Assembly (NCBI GenBank): GCA_009711805.1
Contig: VEMX01000048.1
Coordinates: forward strand, 1 to 64,000
Origin: Balneolaceae bacterium
Lineage (GTDB): Bacteria > Bacteroidota > Rhodothermia > Balneolales > Balneolaceae
Reading direction: 5' to 3'
DNA: 64,000 nucleotides
Positions 35,748 through 46,195 of this stretch are shown one piece after another. The stretch's first letter is position 1, and each line of letters starts with the position of its first letter. The notes beneath the pieces are model-generated. The model made no database searches. It saw only the letters and a list, made by a program, of their open reading frames with translations, and was not told the origin of the DNA. The translations under genes were made by a program, and so were the position numbers.

Positions 35748-38700
35748 GTGCAATCTTTTTTCAAATTAGTTTATTTATTACCAATTCTATGTTTGGTAAA
35801 TAGTTCGCTTTTTAATGGTACAGCATTAGGGCAGGTAGCAGATGATTCCACTTCTGTCTATAGTGATTCCTTAAGGGGTACTCAAGCCGACACTACTCTT
35901 CAGGGAATAGAATTTTTTTACAGGAGGCCTACAAGTCCTGTAAGCAACTGGTGGACTATTTCTCCTGCAAAGCTATACTATATTTCGCTGGGTAAGGATC
36001 GCCTGACAACAGAATGGGATTCTGTAAATACCTATAGAAGGCAACGGTTTATAGGGGGCAGGCCGGTTACTATTCCCTATATCATGTCTTTTGAGGAGTA
36101 TGTAGCCTTTAAACAAAATGAGAATAAACGTACGAATACTTACCGGTTAATAGAAGAGGGCAAAAAAGAAGCAGAAGAGCGGCGAGGTTTACTGGATTTC
36201 AAAATCAATGTACCAGGGGGAGAGAATTCCGCTTTTACATCCATATTTGGAAAACCTGAAGTGAATTTGAGGGTAAATGGTTCTGCTAATATGAATGTAG
36301 GAGCCACAATCCAAAATATAGCTGATGACCAATTGCCAAAGGATCAACAAAGGAGGGTAGACCCTACCTTTAAGCAGAATCTGCAGCTGAATATTCAGGG
36401 AACCATTGGGGATAAACTCACTATTTCTACCGATTGGAATACCGAGCGAACTTTTGATTTCGATAACCGCCTGAGAATTGTATATGAAGGGTATGAAGAT
36501 GAAATTATTAAGCAAATTGAGATGGGGAATGTCTCTATGGAGACCGGGAACTCCCTGATTACTGGAGGGGCCTCCCTGTTTGGTATTAAATCGATTGCTG
36601 AGCTGGGACCGCTAAAACTAACTTCGGTTTTATCGCAACAGAAAGGGGAGAGTAAGTCAACAACAATTACGGGGGGCTCGGAGGAAACTACAATATCCAT
36701 ACACCCTACCGATTATGAAGATAACCGGCATTTTTTCATTGATTTCTATAATCGACAGCAATTCGAAGCTAATGTTTCGAACCCTCAGGTATTAGGTCAG
36801 GCCTATCAAATTCAGGATTTAAAAGTATGGGTTTCTGAACCCCAGGTTGGAACCACGGCTGAGGATGCTTTTAAAGCGGCCGCTTTTACGGATCTGGGAG
36901 TTGTTGAAAATACAGATGGCACCTATGGCTTGCCCGATTCTGAAAATGATAGCATTGATGATAATGTACTGATTGAAAACCAGGGAAACCGAAGTGCCTC
37001 TGCTTCCGATTTTAATGTATCCGGAAGTGATTTTTATAACGGCTACTTTAGGCCACTCACTGAAGGGACTGATTATACTGTCAACAAAGGTTTGGGTACC
37101 ATTACTCTTCGCCGGTCGCTAACCCCGGGGGCTTTATTGGCTGTATCATTTGTACGCTCGGGAACAGAATCGTTGGTACAGGTAGGTGATATTAATCCCC
37201 GATCCACAGGACTTACCTATCTAAAACTGATAAGGCCCGATAATTTGGTTTCAGAGAATAAAGCCTGGCCGTTAACCATGCGGAATGTATATTCCCTGGG
37301 GCTTTCAAATTTAAGCCCGGATGGTATTGAGGTGAGCATCGAATTTACCAAAGGTAATGTAAGCCAGGAAAATCTACCCGGCCGGAATAGCCCCTTGCTT
37401 GCTGATCTGGGGTTGGATAGAACAAATACCCAGGGAGCTTTGAGCCCCGATAACAGAATTGATTTCACCGGTATTGTGCTGGATGCGGGATCGGGAACTA
37501 TTATGTTTCCCTATCTGGAACCATTTGGGGAGCGTATTAATGAACTTGCAGCCGATGAATCGCTGGTTTTTAGTGAGCTTTATGATGAAAGTATCTACAA
37601 TGCTGAACAATCTGAGAAAAATGGATTCTACCAAATTTCAGGTACATCCAGAGGCGGTTCAGCCAGCACGTTTCCATTAGGATTTACTGTAGTTGAAGGT
37701 TCAGTGAGTATTATTGCTAACGGTACCGAACTCATTGAAGGGGTCGATTATGAAGTGGATTATTCTTACGGAACTGTGACTATTTTAAATAAGCAGTACC
37801 TGGCCCCCGGACAAGAATTAAAAATTGAGTCGGAAGATAACCAAGTGGGTTCAATAGGACAGAAGAATTTTACAGGTTTACGAGCCGAGTATACCATCTC
37901 CAAAGACATAAAGCTGGGTGGCACCTTTTTTAGATTAAAAGAGCAGCCTCCCACAGACAAAATAAGGGTTGGCAACGAACCCATAAATAATACCGTAATT
38001 GGGTTGGATGCCAAGGCTGATTTTGATACTCCCTGGATTACACGCCTGATTGATAAGGTTCCATTACTACAAACAAAAGAACCTTCCAATATTAGTATCA
38101 GCGGTGAACTTGCACAATTAAGACCGGGGGTTGCACAAACAAATGCCGTACGGGATGCAATTGACAGGAATGAGCTTTTTCAGGATGAAGAACAAGGCTT
38201 GGTGTTTTTAGATGATTTTGAAGCAGCAGAGTTAAATATTTCTTTTGAGAATGCTACCAGGTGGCAACTGGCTGCGCCCCCGGCAGCTGTACCAGGCTAC
38301 GTTCCAGACCAAAATTATTTTGACAATCCCGGTGTTAGCCCACCCAATGATTTAACAAGTAAAAAAGATCGGGCCGACTTACGAGCCCAATTCTCCTGGT
38401 ATGAAATCCCGCGGAATATTGGAAGTATCGTCTCTGGTGTACAGGGAACCCCTGAGTCCCAAACGGTATTGGTTGAAGATGTATTTCCGGGACGAGAAAC
38501 GAATAACCCGCAGGATGAAGTAATTATACCTCTGGATATATACTACAATCCTAATGAAAGAGGACCCTATAATTATAATGAACAGCTGAAGAATGTACTT
38601 GAAAATGAACCAGACCGAACCTGGGGAGGAATGACGACGACTATACCATCGGGCCAGCAAGATTTGAATCAAAATAACATTGAGTTCATTGAGTTTTGGG

Positions 38701-41700
38701 TTCAGCCTGTGTTGCCTGGTGGGAAAGATCCTTCTGCCCAGGACATTGAAGATTATGATGGTAAGATTTATATAGACCTGGGTACTATTTCAGAAGATAT
38801 AGTTCCAAATAATCTGCTGAATACAGAGGATGGTTTGGCCAATAGTTTGAATAATCTTGAAAAGGATACTTTTGGAGAGGATGCCCGTTCGTATGTACCC
38901 GACATACAGTCACCTCCGCAAGGAGAATTCTCGAATGAGAACAGGGAATTGGAAGATGTAGGGCTTGACGGGGTTCCCAGTGGTAACGGCTTTGATGGAG
39001 ATAAAGTAGAGACCGCTTTGTTTTCAGACTTTTTAACGGCTATGGCCGAGCAATATGGATCGAACAGTTCTAAGTATAAGCAAATGGAGGAGGACCCTTC
39101 TAATGATGACTATGTGCATTATTTGGATACCAGAGTAGGCGGATTGCCGCTTCAACAACGCTTTTACCGCCTGCTTGGATATCATGAAGATAACTCGCCG
39201 GCGGCTACAGGGGATGGCACCCGGGCTATCACTAAACGTCCTGATACCGAAGGATTAATCAACCAGTCGAATATTGAACAAAGTGATTCATATTACCAAT
39301 ATGAAGTAAATCTGAATCCTGCCGATTTTAGTCAGCTTAAGATTGGGTCGGAAGGAACTTTTATTGTTGATAAAGTGCCCGGTGACCGGCAAGAAGACCG
39401 CTGGCACCTGGTGCGTATCCCGCTTTCAGAGTACAAGAGAAAAGTTGGGGATATACAGGGATTCCAGAATGTATCTTACATCCGGGTTTGGATGGCAGGT
39501 TATAAGAAACCATTTACTGTGCGTTTTGCTACTCTTAAGTTCGTGGGGAGCCAGTGGAGAAAGGTTGTAGACCTTCAGGAAACACAGGGGTCGGCAGCTG
39601 AGTTTCAGGTTTCCACGATTAATATTGAGGAAAACGCCAATCGTTCCCCCATCCCTTATCGCCAGCCAGAGGGTTCAATACGAGCCTTAAACAGGGGAGT
39701 TCAGTCCCAGTCGTTAGCTAATGAACAATCCATTGCATTAGAAACCGAAGGTCTTGCTTCCCAGGAAATTAAAATGATAAAACAAGTTTATACCCAGGAA
39801 CTTAACCTGCTCAATTATTCTAATATGCGAATGTTTGTGCATGGGGAGGGGTATGACAAACGAGGAGAAGCAGAACTCGTAGTTCGTTTTGGTACCGACT
39901 TAAATTCAAACTATTACGAGTATCGCCAACCTATTACCCCGTCTGATCCAAATTACAACTATTCGTCCTATGATCCTGGCAGCGGAGGAGACCTGGAAGG
40001 AGATGCCGAACAAATTTGGTTGTATGAAGACAACAGTATGAATATTGTGTTATCTGCCTTAAACGAATTAAAGCAGCTGAGGGACCAGCAGGGGATCACG
40101 GATATAACACAAGTATATGAACTACCTTTAACACAGGACGAAACAACAGCTCCCGGCGCGGTAATAGCCGTGAAGGGAAATCCCTCCTTAGACCGTATAT
40201 CTGAGATTGGGATGGGAATCAGAAATCCTCATGATCCTCAGGCTGCAGAAAATACGGCATCTCCACATCTGAATGCGACGGTTTGGCTGAATGAGTTAAG
40301 GCTTTCAGGCTTTGACAATGAAAAAGGCTGGAAGGCAAATGCTAAAGCTAAGATCAAGCTTGCTGATTTCGCATCTATAAATACCAATCTCACAAAAGAA
40401 ACAACGGGCTTTGGTAGCCTGGATTCCAGGTTGGGCAATAGAAGCCAGGCAGATGTAGAAGGCTATGATGTTAGCACCACCGTGAATTTGCATAAACTGA
40501 TTCCTGATCGTTTTGGGTGGAATTTCCCGGTTACCTTCACCAAAAGACGGAATGAATCGACCCCTAAGTTTTTACCCAATCAGGGAGATATTCGCCTCAA
40601 AGAATTTATTAGTGCAACAAAGAATAATGAGGAGTTTTCAGAAGAACAACAGCAGCAGATTATTGATAGTAAAGTTTATGATGTACAGACGGTTCGGGAA
40701 AGTTTTTCAATAAACGCATCAAATATCTCAAAAAAACAGTCAGAAAGTAAGTTGGCGCAATATACGCTGGATAACATACAGTTTAGTTTTGTATACAATG
40801 AAGGGTCGGCGAGAAATCCGGAACTTGAGTTTAAGGAGAACTGGAATTATACAGCGGGCATTCAATATAACTTGAGGCTTCGAAATGTAAAGTTAATACG
40901 GCCGTTTAATTTCACCAAGAATATTCCGATTGTGAGAGCATTGGCAGGCTTGCAAATTGGATATGTACCTTCCACCATCAGTGCTTCTTCAACCTTGAAA
41001 AGATCCTATGATGAAAAGAGAAGCCGGGCCCAGGTAAACGAACTAAATGAGGTTAATAAACAACCACTCCAGCAAAGTCATATTTTCAATAATTCATCCA
41101 GTTTTGGGTTCAACTATAACTTAACCCCTTCTATTACAACTTCTTTTAGAACAAAAACTAACCTGGATTTAGCCCAGGCGGGTATTAGAGATTTGCCCGG
41201 ACAAACAGGGGTAGATAGTACCATGTATGGTATTATACCTTCATTTGAGGCATTAAATAATATTGTAGGAGGGGAACAGAATGCCCGAAGATCGCAATAT
41301 GCCGAAAATTATACTGCAGGATGGAGACCCCGTTTTAACAACATCAAACCGTTAAGCTGGCTTGAATATTCTGCATCCTATTCAGGAGGATACAATTGGA
41401 TCAATAGTCCGCTGGGTTCTAATTTGGGGGCAACGGTATCGAATAGAATGGGGCTCGATAACTCCTTTTCCATAAGTACGGATGAAATATTTGAAGGAAT
41501 CGGTTTTATCAGCAAAATGATGGAGGCAGATGAAACCGAAAGCAGAGCCAGGAATAATAAAGCGGAGTCGGATTCTACTTCCTATAACTTGTTTGATAAT
41601 GTGAAATATGTAGGGCGTAAATTGGTTTTGGCATTATTTAGTATGGAAGAAATTGATTTTAACTATTCGAAAGAAAAAACAGCTAATCAGGCTGGGTATA

Positions 41701-42995
41701 CCGGGGAATCTCAGATATTCTATTCTTTCAATGATATAGGGGAGGGTAATTTTTCTCCTCCATTGGGATACCGGATAGGACTCCATGAATCTTTACCCGA
41801 GGATCAATTTATACAATCATCAGGAACGAATACCAATATTACAATCAGCAAGGCCAATACCTATTCGGACAATATTACCCTCGGAACCAGCATTGATTTA
41901 TTTAAGAACTTTTCTATAGAACTGGATTGGGCAAACCGCTGGGATGAAAGACGGTCAACCCAGTTTAACCTTGCCCCGGACGGGTCCAGGACTTCTTCAT
42001 TTACTTCCAGTGGAAATATCAATTCTTCGGTATGGGCTTTTGGAGATGGTTATGTGCAGATGCTGACCAAGCAGGTTGAAGCTGCAAATGCCGACCTTAA
42101 GGATGGTATTATTGATGACAAAAATGGTAATTCTGATGGCAGGACGGTGTTAAACCTGCGTACCCTGGAGGAGGACTTCAGGTCTACCTATCTATTTTCG
42201 GGCCATAACACTATAGGCAAAAAAGGATTCAACCCATTACCGCAGCCTACCTGGAGTGTGGTATGGTCGGGAGTGGAAAAGGTTATTCCCTTTTTCGGGC
42301 GTTTTATGCGCCGGGCTACCCTGTCACATTCATATAAAGGAGATTACAGGGTAGGGTGGAAGTATAATGTACAGTTTGGCAACGAGGATCAACAAACGGT
42401 AGGAGGGTTTTCAATTATAGATCGTTTTGGGAAATATGATCCTTCTTCAGTAAACGTAAATCAGACATTTTCACCCTTGATCCAGCTTAACATAACCTGG
42501 CTTTCTGATTTAAGTACTAAGATTGGGATGACTAAAAGTAAATTGGCAAGCTTTTCCCCTTCAAGTAAAACGCTTTCAGAAACAGAGACCCAAGGTCTGG
42601 ATTTTGCTTTCAACTATTCGTTTAAAAAAATCACGATCCCGTTTTTTCCGAAGATCAAGAACAATATTGATATGACGATTACGGCCAAAGTAGCTGAAGA
42701 TACTAAGAATACGTACTACATGGCTAATCATCTGACACGGCTTTTCCAGTTGGCAGAAGGAGGGCGTATTCCAACACCAGCAGAGGCTGACCCATCTGAA
42801 TTCACCCTGGATTCGGATATCACAGGACAACAACGTATCGAAGGATCTGCTGTGATCGGATATCGGTTTTCTTCTACAATATCAGCTAATTTTGAATACA
42901 GGTATTTGAAGCTGAACCCCAAAGCTTCCAGCCGAGCGCCCCGAACAAATCACGATATTCTCTTTAATATCAAGATTGCAATCCGTTCGCGGTAA
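35748..42995 (+). CDS. sprA: SprA (Sov), type IX secretion outer-membrane translocon
   Basis: This 2415-residue protein is the giant beta-barrel that forms the protein channel of the type IX secretion system in the outer membrane. The start is a GTG at 35748, followed by a signal peptide to about residue 28 (TALGQ). Repeated SprA segments are visible: LNIQGTIGDKLTISTDWNTERTFDFDN, IEMGNVSMETGNSLITGGASLFGIK, FTGLRAEY, and many aromatic/polar alternating strands to the end FNIKIAIRSR. The length agrees with the family. No other T9SS gene is close (no porV, gldK-N or sprE). It is a monocistronic-looking gene with a 223-base divergent leader shared with the LptF-like gene. Its cargo probably includes the DUF1501 protein at 2355. 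Confidence 0.96.
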   Translation: MQSFFKLVYLLPILCLVNSSLFNGTALGQVADDSTSVYSDSLRGTQADTTLQGIEFFYRRPTSPVSNWWTISPAKLYYISLGKDRLTTEWDSVNTYRRQRFIGGRPVTIPYIMSFEEYVAFKQNENKRTNTYRLIEEGKKEAEERRGLLDFKINVPGGENSAFTSIFGKPEVNLRVNGSANMNVGATIQNIADDQLPKDQQRRVDPTFKQNLQLNIQGTIGDKLTISTDWNTERTFDFDNRLRIVYEGYEDEIIKQIEMGNVSMETGNSLITGGASLFGIKSIAELGPLKLTSVLSQQKGESKSTTITGGSEETTISIHPTDYEDNRHFFIDFYNRQQFEANVSNPQVLGQAYQIQDLKVWVSEPQVGTTAEDAFKAAAFTDLGVVENTDGTYGLPDSENDSIDDNVLIENQGNRSASASDFNVSGSDFYNGYFRPLTEGTDYTVNKGLGTITLRRSLTPGALLAVSFVRSGTESLVQVGDINPRSTGLTYLKLIRPDNLVSENKAWPLTMRNVYSLGLSNLSPDGIEVSIEFTKGNVSQENLPGRNSPLLADLGLDRTNTQGALSPDNRIDFTGIVLDAGSGTIMFPYLEPFGERINELAADESLVFSELYDESIYNAEQSEKNGFYQISGTSRGGSASTFPLGFTVVEGSVSIIANGTELIEGVDYEVDYSYGTVTILNKQYLAPGQELKIESEDNQVGSIGQKNFTGLRAEYTISKDIKLGGTFFRLKEQPPTDKIRVGNEPINNTVIGLDAKADFDTPWITRLIDKVPLLQTKEPSNISISGELAQLRPGVAQTNAVRDAIDRNELFQDEEQGLVFLDDFEAAELNISFENATRWQLAAPPAAVPGYVPDQNYFDNPGVSPPNDLTSKKDRADLRAQFSWYEIPRNIGSIVSGVQGTPESQTVLVEDVFPGRETNNPQDEVIIPLDIYYNPNERGPYNYNEQLKNVLENEPDRTWGGMTTTIPSGQQDLNQNNIEFIEFWVQPVLPGGKDPSAQDIEDYDGKIYIDLGTISEDIVPNNLLNTEDGLANSLNNLEKDTFGEDARSYVPDIQSPPQGEFSNENRELEDVGLDGVPSGNGFDGDKVETALFSDFLTAMAEQYGSNSSKYKQMEEDPSNDDYVHYLDTRVGGLPLQQRFYRLLGYHEDNSPAATGDGTRAITKRPDTEGLINQSNIEQSDSYYQYEVNLNPADFSQLKIGSEGTFIVDKVPGDRQEDRWHLVRIPLSEYKRKVGDIQGFQNVSYIRVWMAGYKKPFTVRFATLKFVGSQWRKVVDLQETQGSAAEFQVSTINIEENANRSPIPYRQPEGSIRALNRGVQSQSLANEQSIALETEGLASQEIKMIKQVYTQELNLLNYSNMRMFVHGEGYDKRGEAELVVRFGTDLNSNYYEYRQPITPSDPNYNYSSYDPGSGGDLEGDAEQIWLYEDNSMNIVLSALNELKQLRDQQGITDITQVYELPLTQDETTAPGAVIAVKGNPSLDRISEIGMGIRNPHDPQAAENTASPHLNATVWLNELRLSGFDNEKGWKANAKAKIKLADFASINTNLTKETTGFGSLDSRLGNRSQADVEGYDVSTTVNLHKLIPDRFGWNFPVTFTKRRNESTPKFLPNQGDIRLKEFISATKNNEEFSEEQQQQIIDSKVYDVQTVRESFSINASNISKKQSESKLAQYTLDNIQFSFVYNEGSARNPELEFKENWNYTAGIQYNLRLRNVKLIRPFNFTKNIPIVRALAGLQIGYVPSTISASSTLKRSYDEKRSRAQVNELNEVNKQPLQQSHIFNNSSSFGFNYNLTPSITTSFRTKTNLDLAQAGIRDLPGQTGVDSTMYGIIPSFEALNNIVGGEQNARRSQYAENYTAGWRPRFNNIKPLSWLEYSASYSGGYNWINSPLGSNLGATVSNRMGLDNSFSISTDEIFEGIGFISKMMEADETESRARNNKAESDSTSYNLFDNVKYVGRKLVLALFSMEEIDFNYSKEKTANQAGYTGESQIFYSFNDIGEGNFSPPLGYRIGLHESLPEDQFIQSSGTNTNITISKANTYSDNITLGTSIDLFKNFSIELDWANRWDERRSTQFNLAPDGSRTSSFTSSGNINSSVWAFGDGYVQMLTKQVEAANADLKDGIIDDKNGNSDGRTVLNLRTLEEDFRSTYLFSGHNTIGKKGFNPLPQPTWSVVWSGVEKVIPFFGRFMRRATLSHSYKGDYRVGWKYNVQFGNEDQQTVGGFSIIDRFGKYDPSSVNVNQTFSPLIQLNITWLSDLSTKIGMTKSKLASFSPSSKTLSETETQGLDFAFNYSFKKITIPFFPKIKNNIDMTITAKVAEDTKNTYYMANHLTRLFQLAEGGRIPTPAEADPSEFTLDSDITGQQRIEGSAVIGYRFSSTISANFEYRYLKLNPKASSRAPRTNHDILFNIKIAIRSR

Positions 42996-43326
42996 TTTCC
43001 GGCTGTTGGTATAACAAGGGGGACAACGCTACACCATCCTTTAAAAAACCCCGGCTCCCTCTGCGAAAATCCGCGCCTTACTCTGCGCAACTCCGCGTGA
43101 AACTATACTACCCAAACCAACCTCCCCAGCCTTTTCCCAACTTCTCTTCTCTCGCAGAGGCCCGCAGATGTACCGCTGAGTTGCGCCGATGGTTTTGGAT
43201 AATGATTGAGAATATTGAAGTCTGGAAGGGTGGCATTGCAGGCGTCCGGAAGGGAGGGATTTGAATAGAATGATGGCATAATTTTGATTTCTCACCTTCC
43301 AACATCCTCCGCTTCAGTACAATATT
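42996..43326. repeat. 331-base gap with decayed CTCTGCG/CCGCG intergenic repeat
   Basis: Between sprA and lnt lies GC-rich sequence with repeated words: CTCTGCGAAAATCCGCG, CTCTGCGCAACTCCGCG and CTCGCAGAGGCCCGCAG (about 43061-43170). On the minus strand these read as the Arg/Ala/Gly-rich SRGVAQS-type peptide often found beside GxxExxY genes in this phylum. No GxxExxY gene is present, so this is probably a degraded intergenic repeat. Nothing coding is supported. Confidence 0.5.
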
Positions 43327-44892
43327 TTATTTACTATTTAAATAGTCTGATGTACTGAATCGATGTTTCCACTGGTATCTCCCGAAAAACAGGAAGGCTG
43401 TTAACATACAGAGCTGTGGCAGCCAATTTCCAAAGCGGGCATAAAAAGTCAGCTTGGTTTTATTGGGGATGTTGTAGGTGAAAGCGGTACGTGTCCAGTA
43501 TGCTGTTTTTTCGATGACTACACCATTAGGAGCTATGATTCCCGAAATCCCATTATTAGCACTACGTGCTATCCAACGATCAAATTCTATAGCTCGCAGC
43601 CGGGCATAGGCAAAATGCTGATGATGGCCGCTGGTATCGCCCCACCATCCATCGTTTGTGATGATAGTGATAAAGGATGCTTCATTGAGTACGAACTCGC
43701 GAACCCAACTGGGGTACACGGAATCGTAGCATACCAGGCCTGAAGTAACCAGCGCTTCTGAAGTGATATTGTTTGCACGTTGCCCTTTCCCAAATTGCTG
43801 GATACTCCCCCAGTCAACCCAATCAAAAAGGTCAATAGTGTTAAAGAAATTTACGAATGGGAGCCGTTCAACAATGGGAACCAGCTTGGCCTTCTTATAC
43901 ACTTCTTTCCGCCCGTCAGGATACACATACAGGGCTGCATTAAAAATGGTGTATGGCTTGCCTTGATAGAGCCCGGTATAGAGCTCCTGAGTATCTTTTG
44001 GATACGTTTTCAGGAAGGAAGTCCCGATCAGAAAGCTGGTATTCCAGGCACGGGCAGAATCAGCTACCCTCTGCGAGGAGTACGAATTCATTCGAATAAC
44101 GCCATCGATGGCATTTTCGGGCCATATAATAAGGTTGGTTTTTGGGGTACGTACCTGTTCAGCCAAAACAAATAAGCTGTCGAGCACTTCGTCTATGCCA
44201 CTCATTCCTCCAAAATCCTGATAGGAGTCATGATTCGGCTGAACGATGGCAATTTCAACTTTCCCTTGGTTGTCTGCAGAATGATCCTGATCGAAGGACA
44301 CAAGCGAGAGCAGAGGGAACAGCAGAAAGACACCAATACCAATATAGGCGAGTTGTTTTTGGCGGTGTTTTAAAGCTTGCCAGGCAATGGCTGAGGTCAG
44401 CAACACCCAAAAGGTAATACCAAGATGACCGGTAACGGAGATGTATTGTATGAGACTGATGGAATTAGACCATGCATTGCCGATAGCCAGCCAGGGCCAG
44501 GATAAATCCCAATGGTGGTGCAAAAACTCGTATGTTACCCAGGCCGAAGTTTGCAAAAAAGCAATAAGGAGGGGAGAAGCCGCCTTATCTTCAAAATATT
44601 TTGCCAGGCTAAGCGGAATAGTCATAAGCATACTATTGGCAAGAATAGCTGCAATACCTGCCGGCAGAGAGGCCATCATCAGCCAATAAGTGGTAATGGT
44701 ATTCCACACTACAAAACCAGCATAACTATAATATGTAGTTTGTTTGTAGGAATTACACTGATTTGCTAAATAGAATAACAAGATGAAGGCAGGAAAGGAG
44801 AGAAAGGTAAGATTAACAGGGGGGAAGCTGCATCCAAGCAATATTCCCGCTGTAATAGAAACAGCCCATTTGTTATCAAAGAATGCTTTCAT
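43327..44892 (-). CDS. lnt: Apolipoprotein N-acyltransferase Lnt
   Basis: This 521-residue inner-membrane enzyme adds the third acyl chain to lipoproteins. The N-terminal half has about six helices, starting in GILLGCSFPPVNLTFLSFPAF. The C-terminal nitrilase-type domain has the catalytic triad: Glu in LIIWPENAIDG, Lys in YKKAKLVPIVERLPF, and Cys in GLVCYDSVYPSW, followed by ITNDGWWGDTSGHHQHFAYARLRAIE. One more helix ends the protein. It overlaps the rsmI stop by 4 bases. It would acylate the lipoproteins encoded elsewhere in this window. Confidence 0.95.
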   Translation of the reverse strand: MKAFFDNKWAVSITAGILLGCSFPPVNLTFLSFPAFILLFYLANQCNSYKQTTYYSYAGFVVWNTITTYWLMMASLPAGIAAILANSMLMTIPLSLAKYFEDKAASPLLIAFLQTSAWVTYEFLHHHWDLSWPWLAIGNAWSNSISLIQYISVTGHLGITFWVLLTSAIAWQALKHRQKQLAYIGIGVFLLFPLLSLVSFDQDHSADNQGKVEIAIVQPNHDSYQDFGGMSGIDEVLDSLFVLAEQVRTPKTNLIIWPENAIDGVIRMNSYSSQRVADSARAWNTSFLIGTSFLKTYPKDTQELYTGLYQGKPYTIFNAALYVYPDGRKEVYKKAKLVPIVERLPFVNFFNTIDLFDWVDWGSIQQFGKGQRANNITSEALVTSGLVCYDSVYPSWVREFVLNEASFITIITNDGWWGDTSGHHQHFAYARLRAIEFDRWIARSANNGISGIIAPNGVVIEKTAYWTRTAFTYNIPNKTKLTFYARFGNWLPQLCMLTAFLFFGRYQWKHRFSTSDYLNSK

Positions 44893-45572
44893 TCGGAATA
44901 CCCCTTTCCGGATACTACAACTACAATTTCTCCTTTAATGGAATCGCGGTTTTCAAATTCAGTTTTGAGTTCAATAAGGGATCCCCGTACAACTTCCTCA
45001 TATTTTTTAGTCAACTCGCGGGCAACCGCTGCCATTCGTTCTTCCTCAAAATGTTCACAAAGTTCGGTTAATATTTTCACGACCCGGTGCGGGCTTTCGT
45101 AAAAAATGATCGTGCGTTCTTGATCTGCTAATTCTTTTAATCGTTTCTGGCGTCCTTTTTTATGGGGAAGAAACCCTTCATACATATAACGATCGCAGGG
45201 TAAGCCGCTGGCAACAAGAGCGGTAGTAGCAGCGTCGGGTCCGGGTATCACTACCACTTCATGTCCTTCTTTGTGGGCAGCGCGGATGGCCAGAAAACCT
45301 GGATCCGAAATGCCGGGCATACCCGCATCACTAACTAAAGCAATGTTTTGGTTAGCATTTAATATATTCATCACATGATCAATTTTCTTATGTTCATTAT
45401 GCTGATGAAACGAAAACGTAAGTTTGTTGATTTGATAAGCGTTAAATAACTTCGATGAAGTCCGGGTATCTTCACAGGCTATATAATCTACGGATTTAAG
45501 CACATTAATAGCTCTGTGAGAAATATCGTCCAGATTGCCAATGGGGGTCGCTACGATGTATAGTACAGACAC
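44889..45572 (-). CDS. rsmI: 16S rRNA 2'-O-methyltransferase RsmI
   Basis: This 227-residue enzyme methylates the 2'-O of C1402 in 16S rRNA. It shows the tetrapyrrole-methylase-fold signatures YIVATPIGNLDDISHRA, ACEDTRTSSKLF, the SDAGMPGISDPG loop and the VIPGPDAATTALVASGLP segment. FYESPHRV near residue 160 is typical of RsmI. It is a shorter form than the 270-285 residues of many RsmI, missing the small C-terminal extension. It is upstream of and overlaps lnt by 4 bases. Confidence 0.93.
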   Translation of the reverse strand: MSVLYIVATPIGNLDDISHRAINVLKSVDYIACEDTRTSSKLFNAYQINKLTFSFHQHNEHKKIDHVMNILNANQNIALVSDAGMPGISDPGFLAIRAAHKEGHEVVVIPGPDAATTALVASGLPCDRYMYEGFLPHKKGRQKRLKELADQERTIIFYESPHRVVKILTELCEHFEEERMAAVARELTKKYEEVVRGSLIELKTEFENRDSIKGEIVVVVSGKGYSE

Positions 45573-45652
45573 AATATTGCATTAGATTGATTCGGGCATA
45601 AGATACAAGCTATTACGGATTTCGAAACACAAAATTATTAAATATTACGTAA

Positions 45653-46039
45653 ATGGATTTTACACCAACAGGTCTTAATCATATTACAATCAGAGTAAAC
45701 AGAATTGATGCGTCGAAAGAGTTTTATGGGGATATTCTGGGCTTTGAGCTTATACGAACCATGGGACAAAGCATGGCGGTTTATAGAGTGGGAGAAAAAG
45801 ATACACTGGTTATTGTAGAAGCGGAAACGAGCTACGATCCTACATCACGGGATTTCAGAGTGGATCATTTTGGGTTTTATGTGGATTCTCCTGAAAAAGT
45901 GGATGAACTGGCAACGTATTTTCGGGAAAAAGAAGTTACCATTATGAGCGGACCAGCCAATCGAAAACGAGGACGATTCTTGTTTGTGGCCGATCCCGAT
46001 GGAAACATGATTGAGTATTTTTATGAGGAAGACAAATAA
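45653..46039 (+). CDS. VOC family (glyoxalase-like) protein
   Basis: This 128-residue single-domain vicinal oxygen chelate protein has two beta-alpha-beta-beta-beta modules: LNHITIRVNRIDASKEFYGDILGFELI at the start and DHFGFYVDSPEKVDELATYF in the second half. The end LFVADPDGNMIEYFYE contains the usual metal-binding Glu; His residues in LNHITI and VDHFGF supply further ligands. The substrate cannot be deduced. It stands alone between the divergent rsmI and the convergent LCIB-like gene. Confidence 0.88.
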   Translation: MDFTPTGLNHITIRVNRIDASKEFYGDILGFELIRTMGQSMAVYRVGEKDTLVIVEAETSYDPTSRDFRVDHFGFYVDSPEKVDELATYFREKEVTIMSGPANRKRGRFLFVADPDGNMIEYFYEEDK

Positions 46040-46195
46040 TCGGAGGGAGGAAGTTTCACTTTAATACTCAATCCCAAATATACTGGCCAAGGCATGTCTA
46101 TGGCACATTCACCAGACAAACTGGAGTCATCGGATGAAATACCAAACTCGTCCCACAGGAATCACTTACAACATTGTTGATAAGAGATAGAGGTA

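Noticed and set aside
43041-43295. 84-codon frame between sprA and lnt
   Set aside because: Its composition reflects the GC-rich repeat remnant; no family recognised and a conflicting frame of similar length exists.
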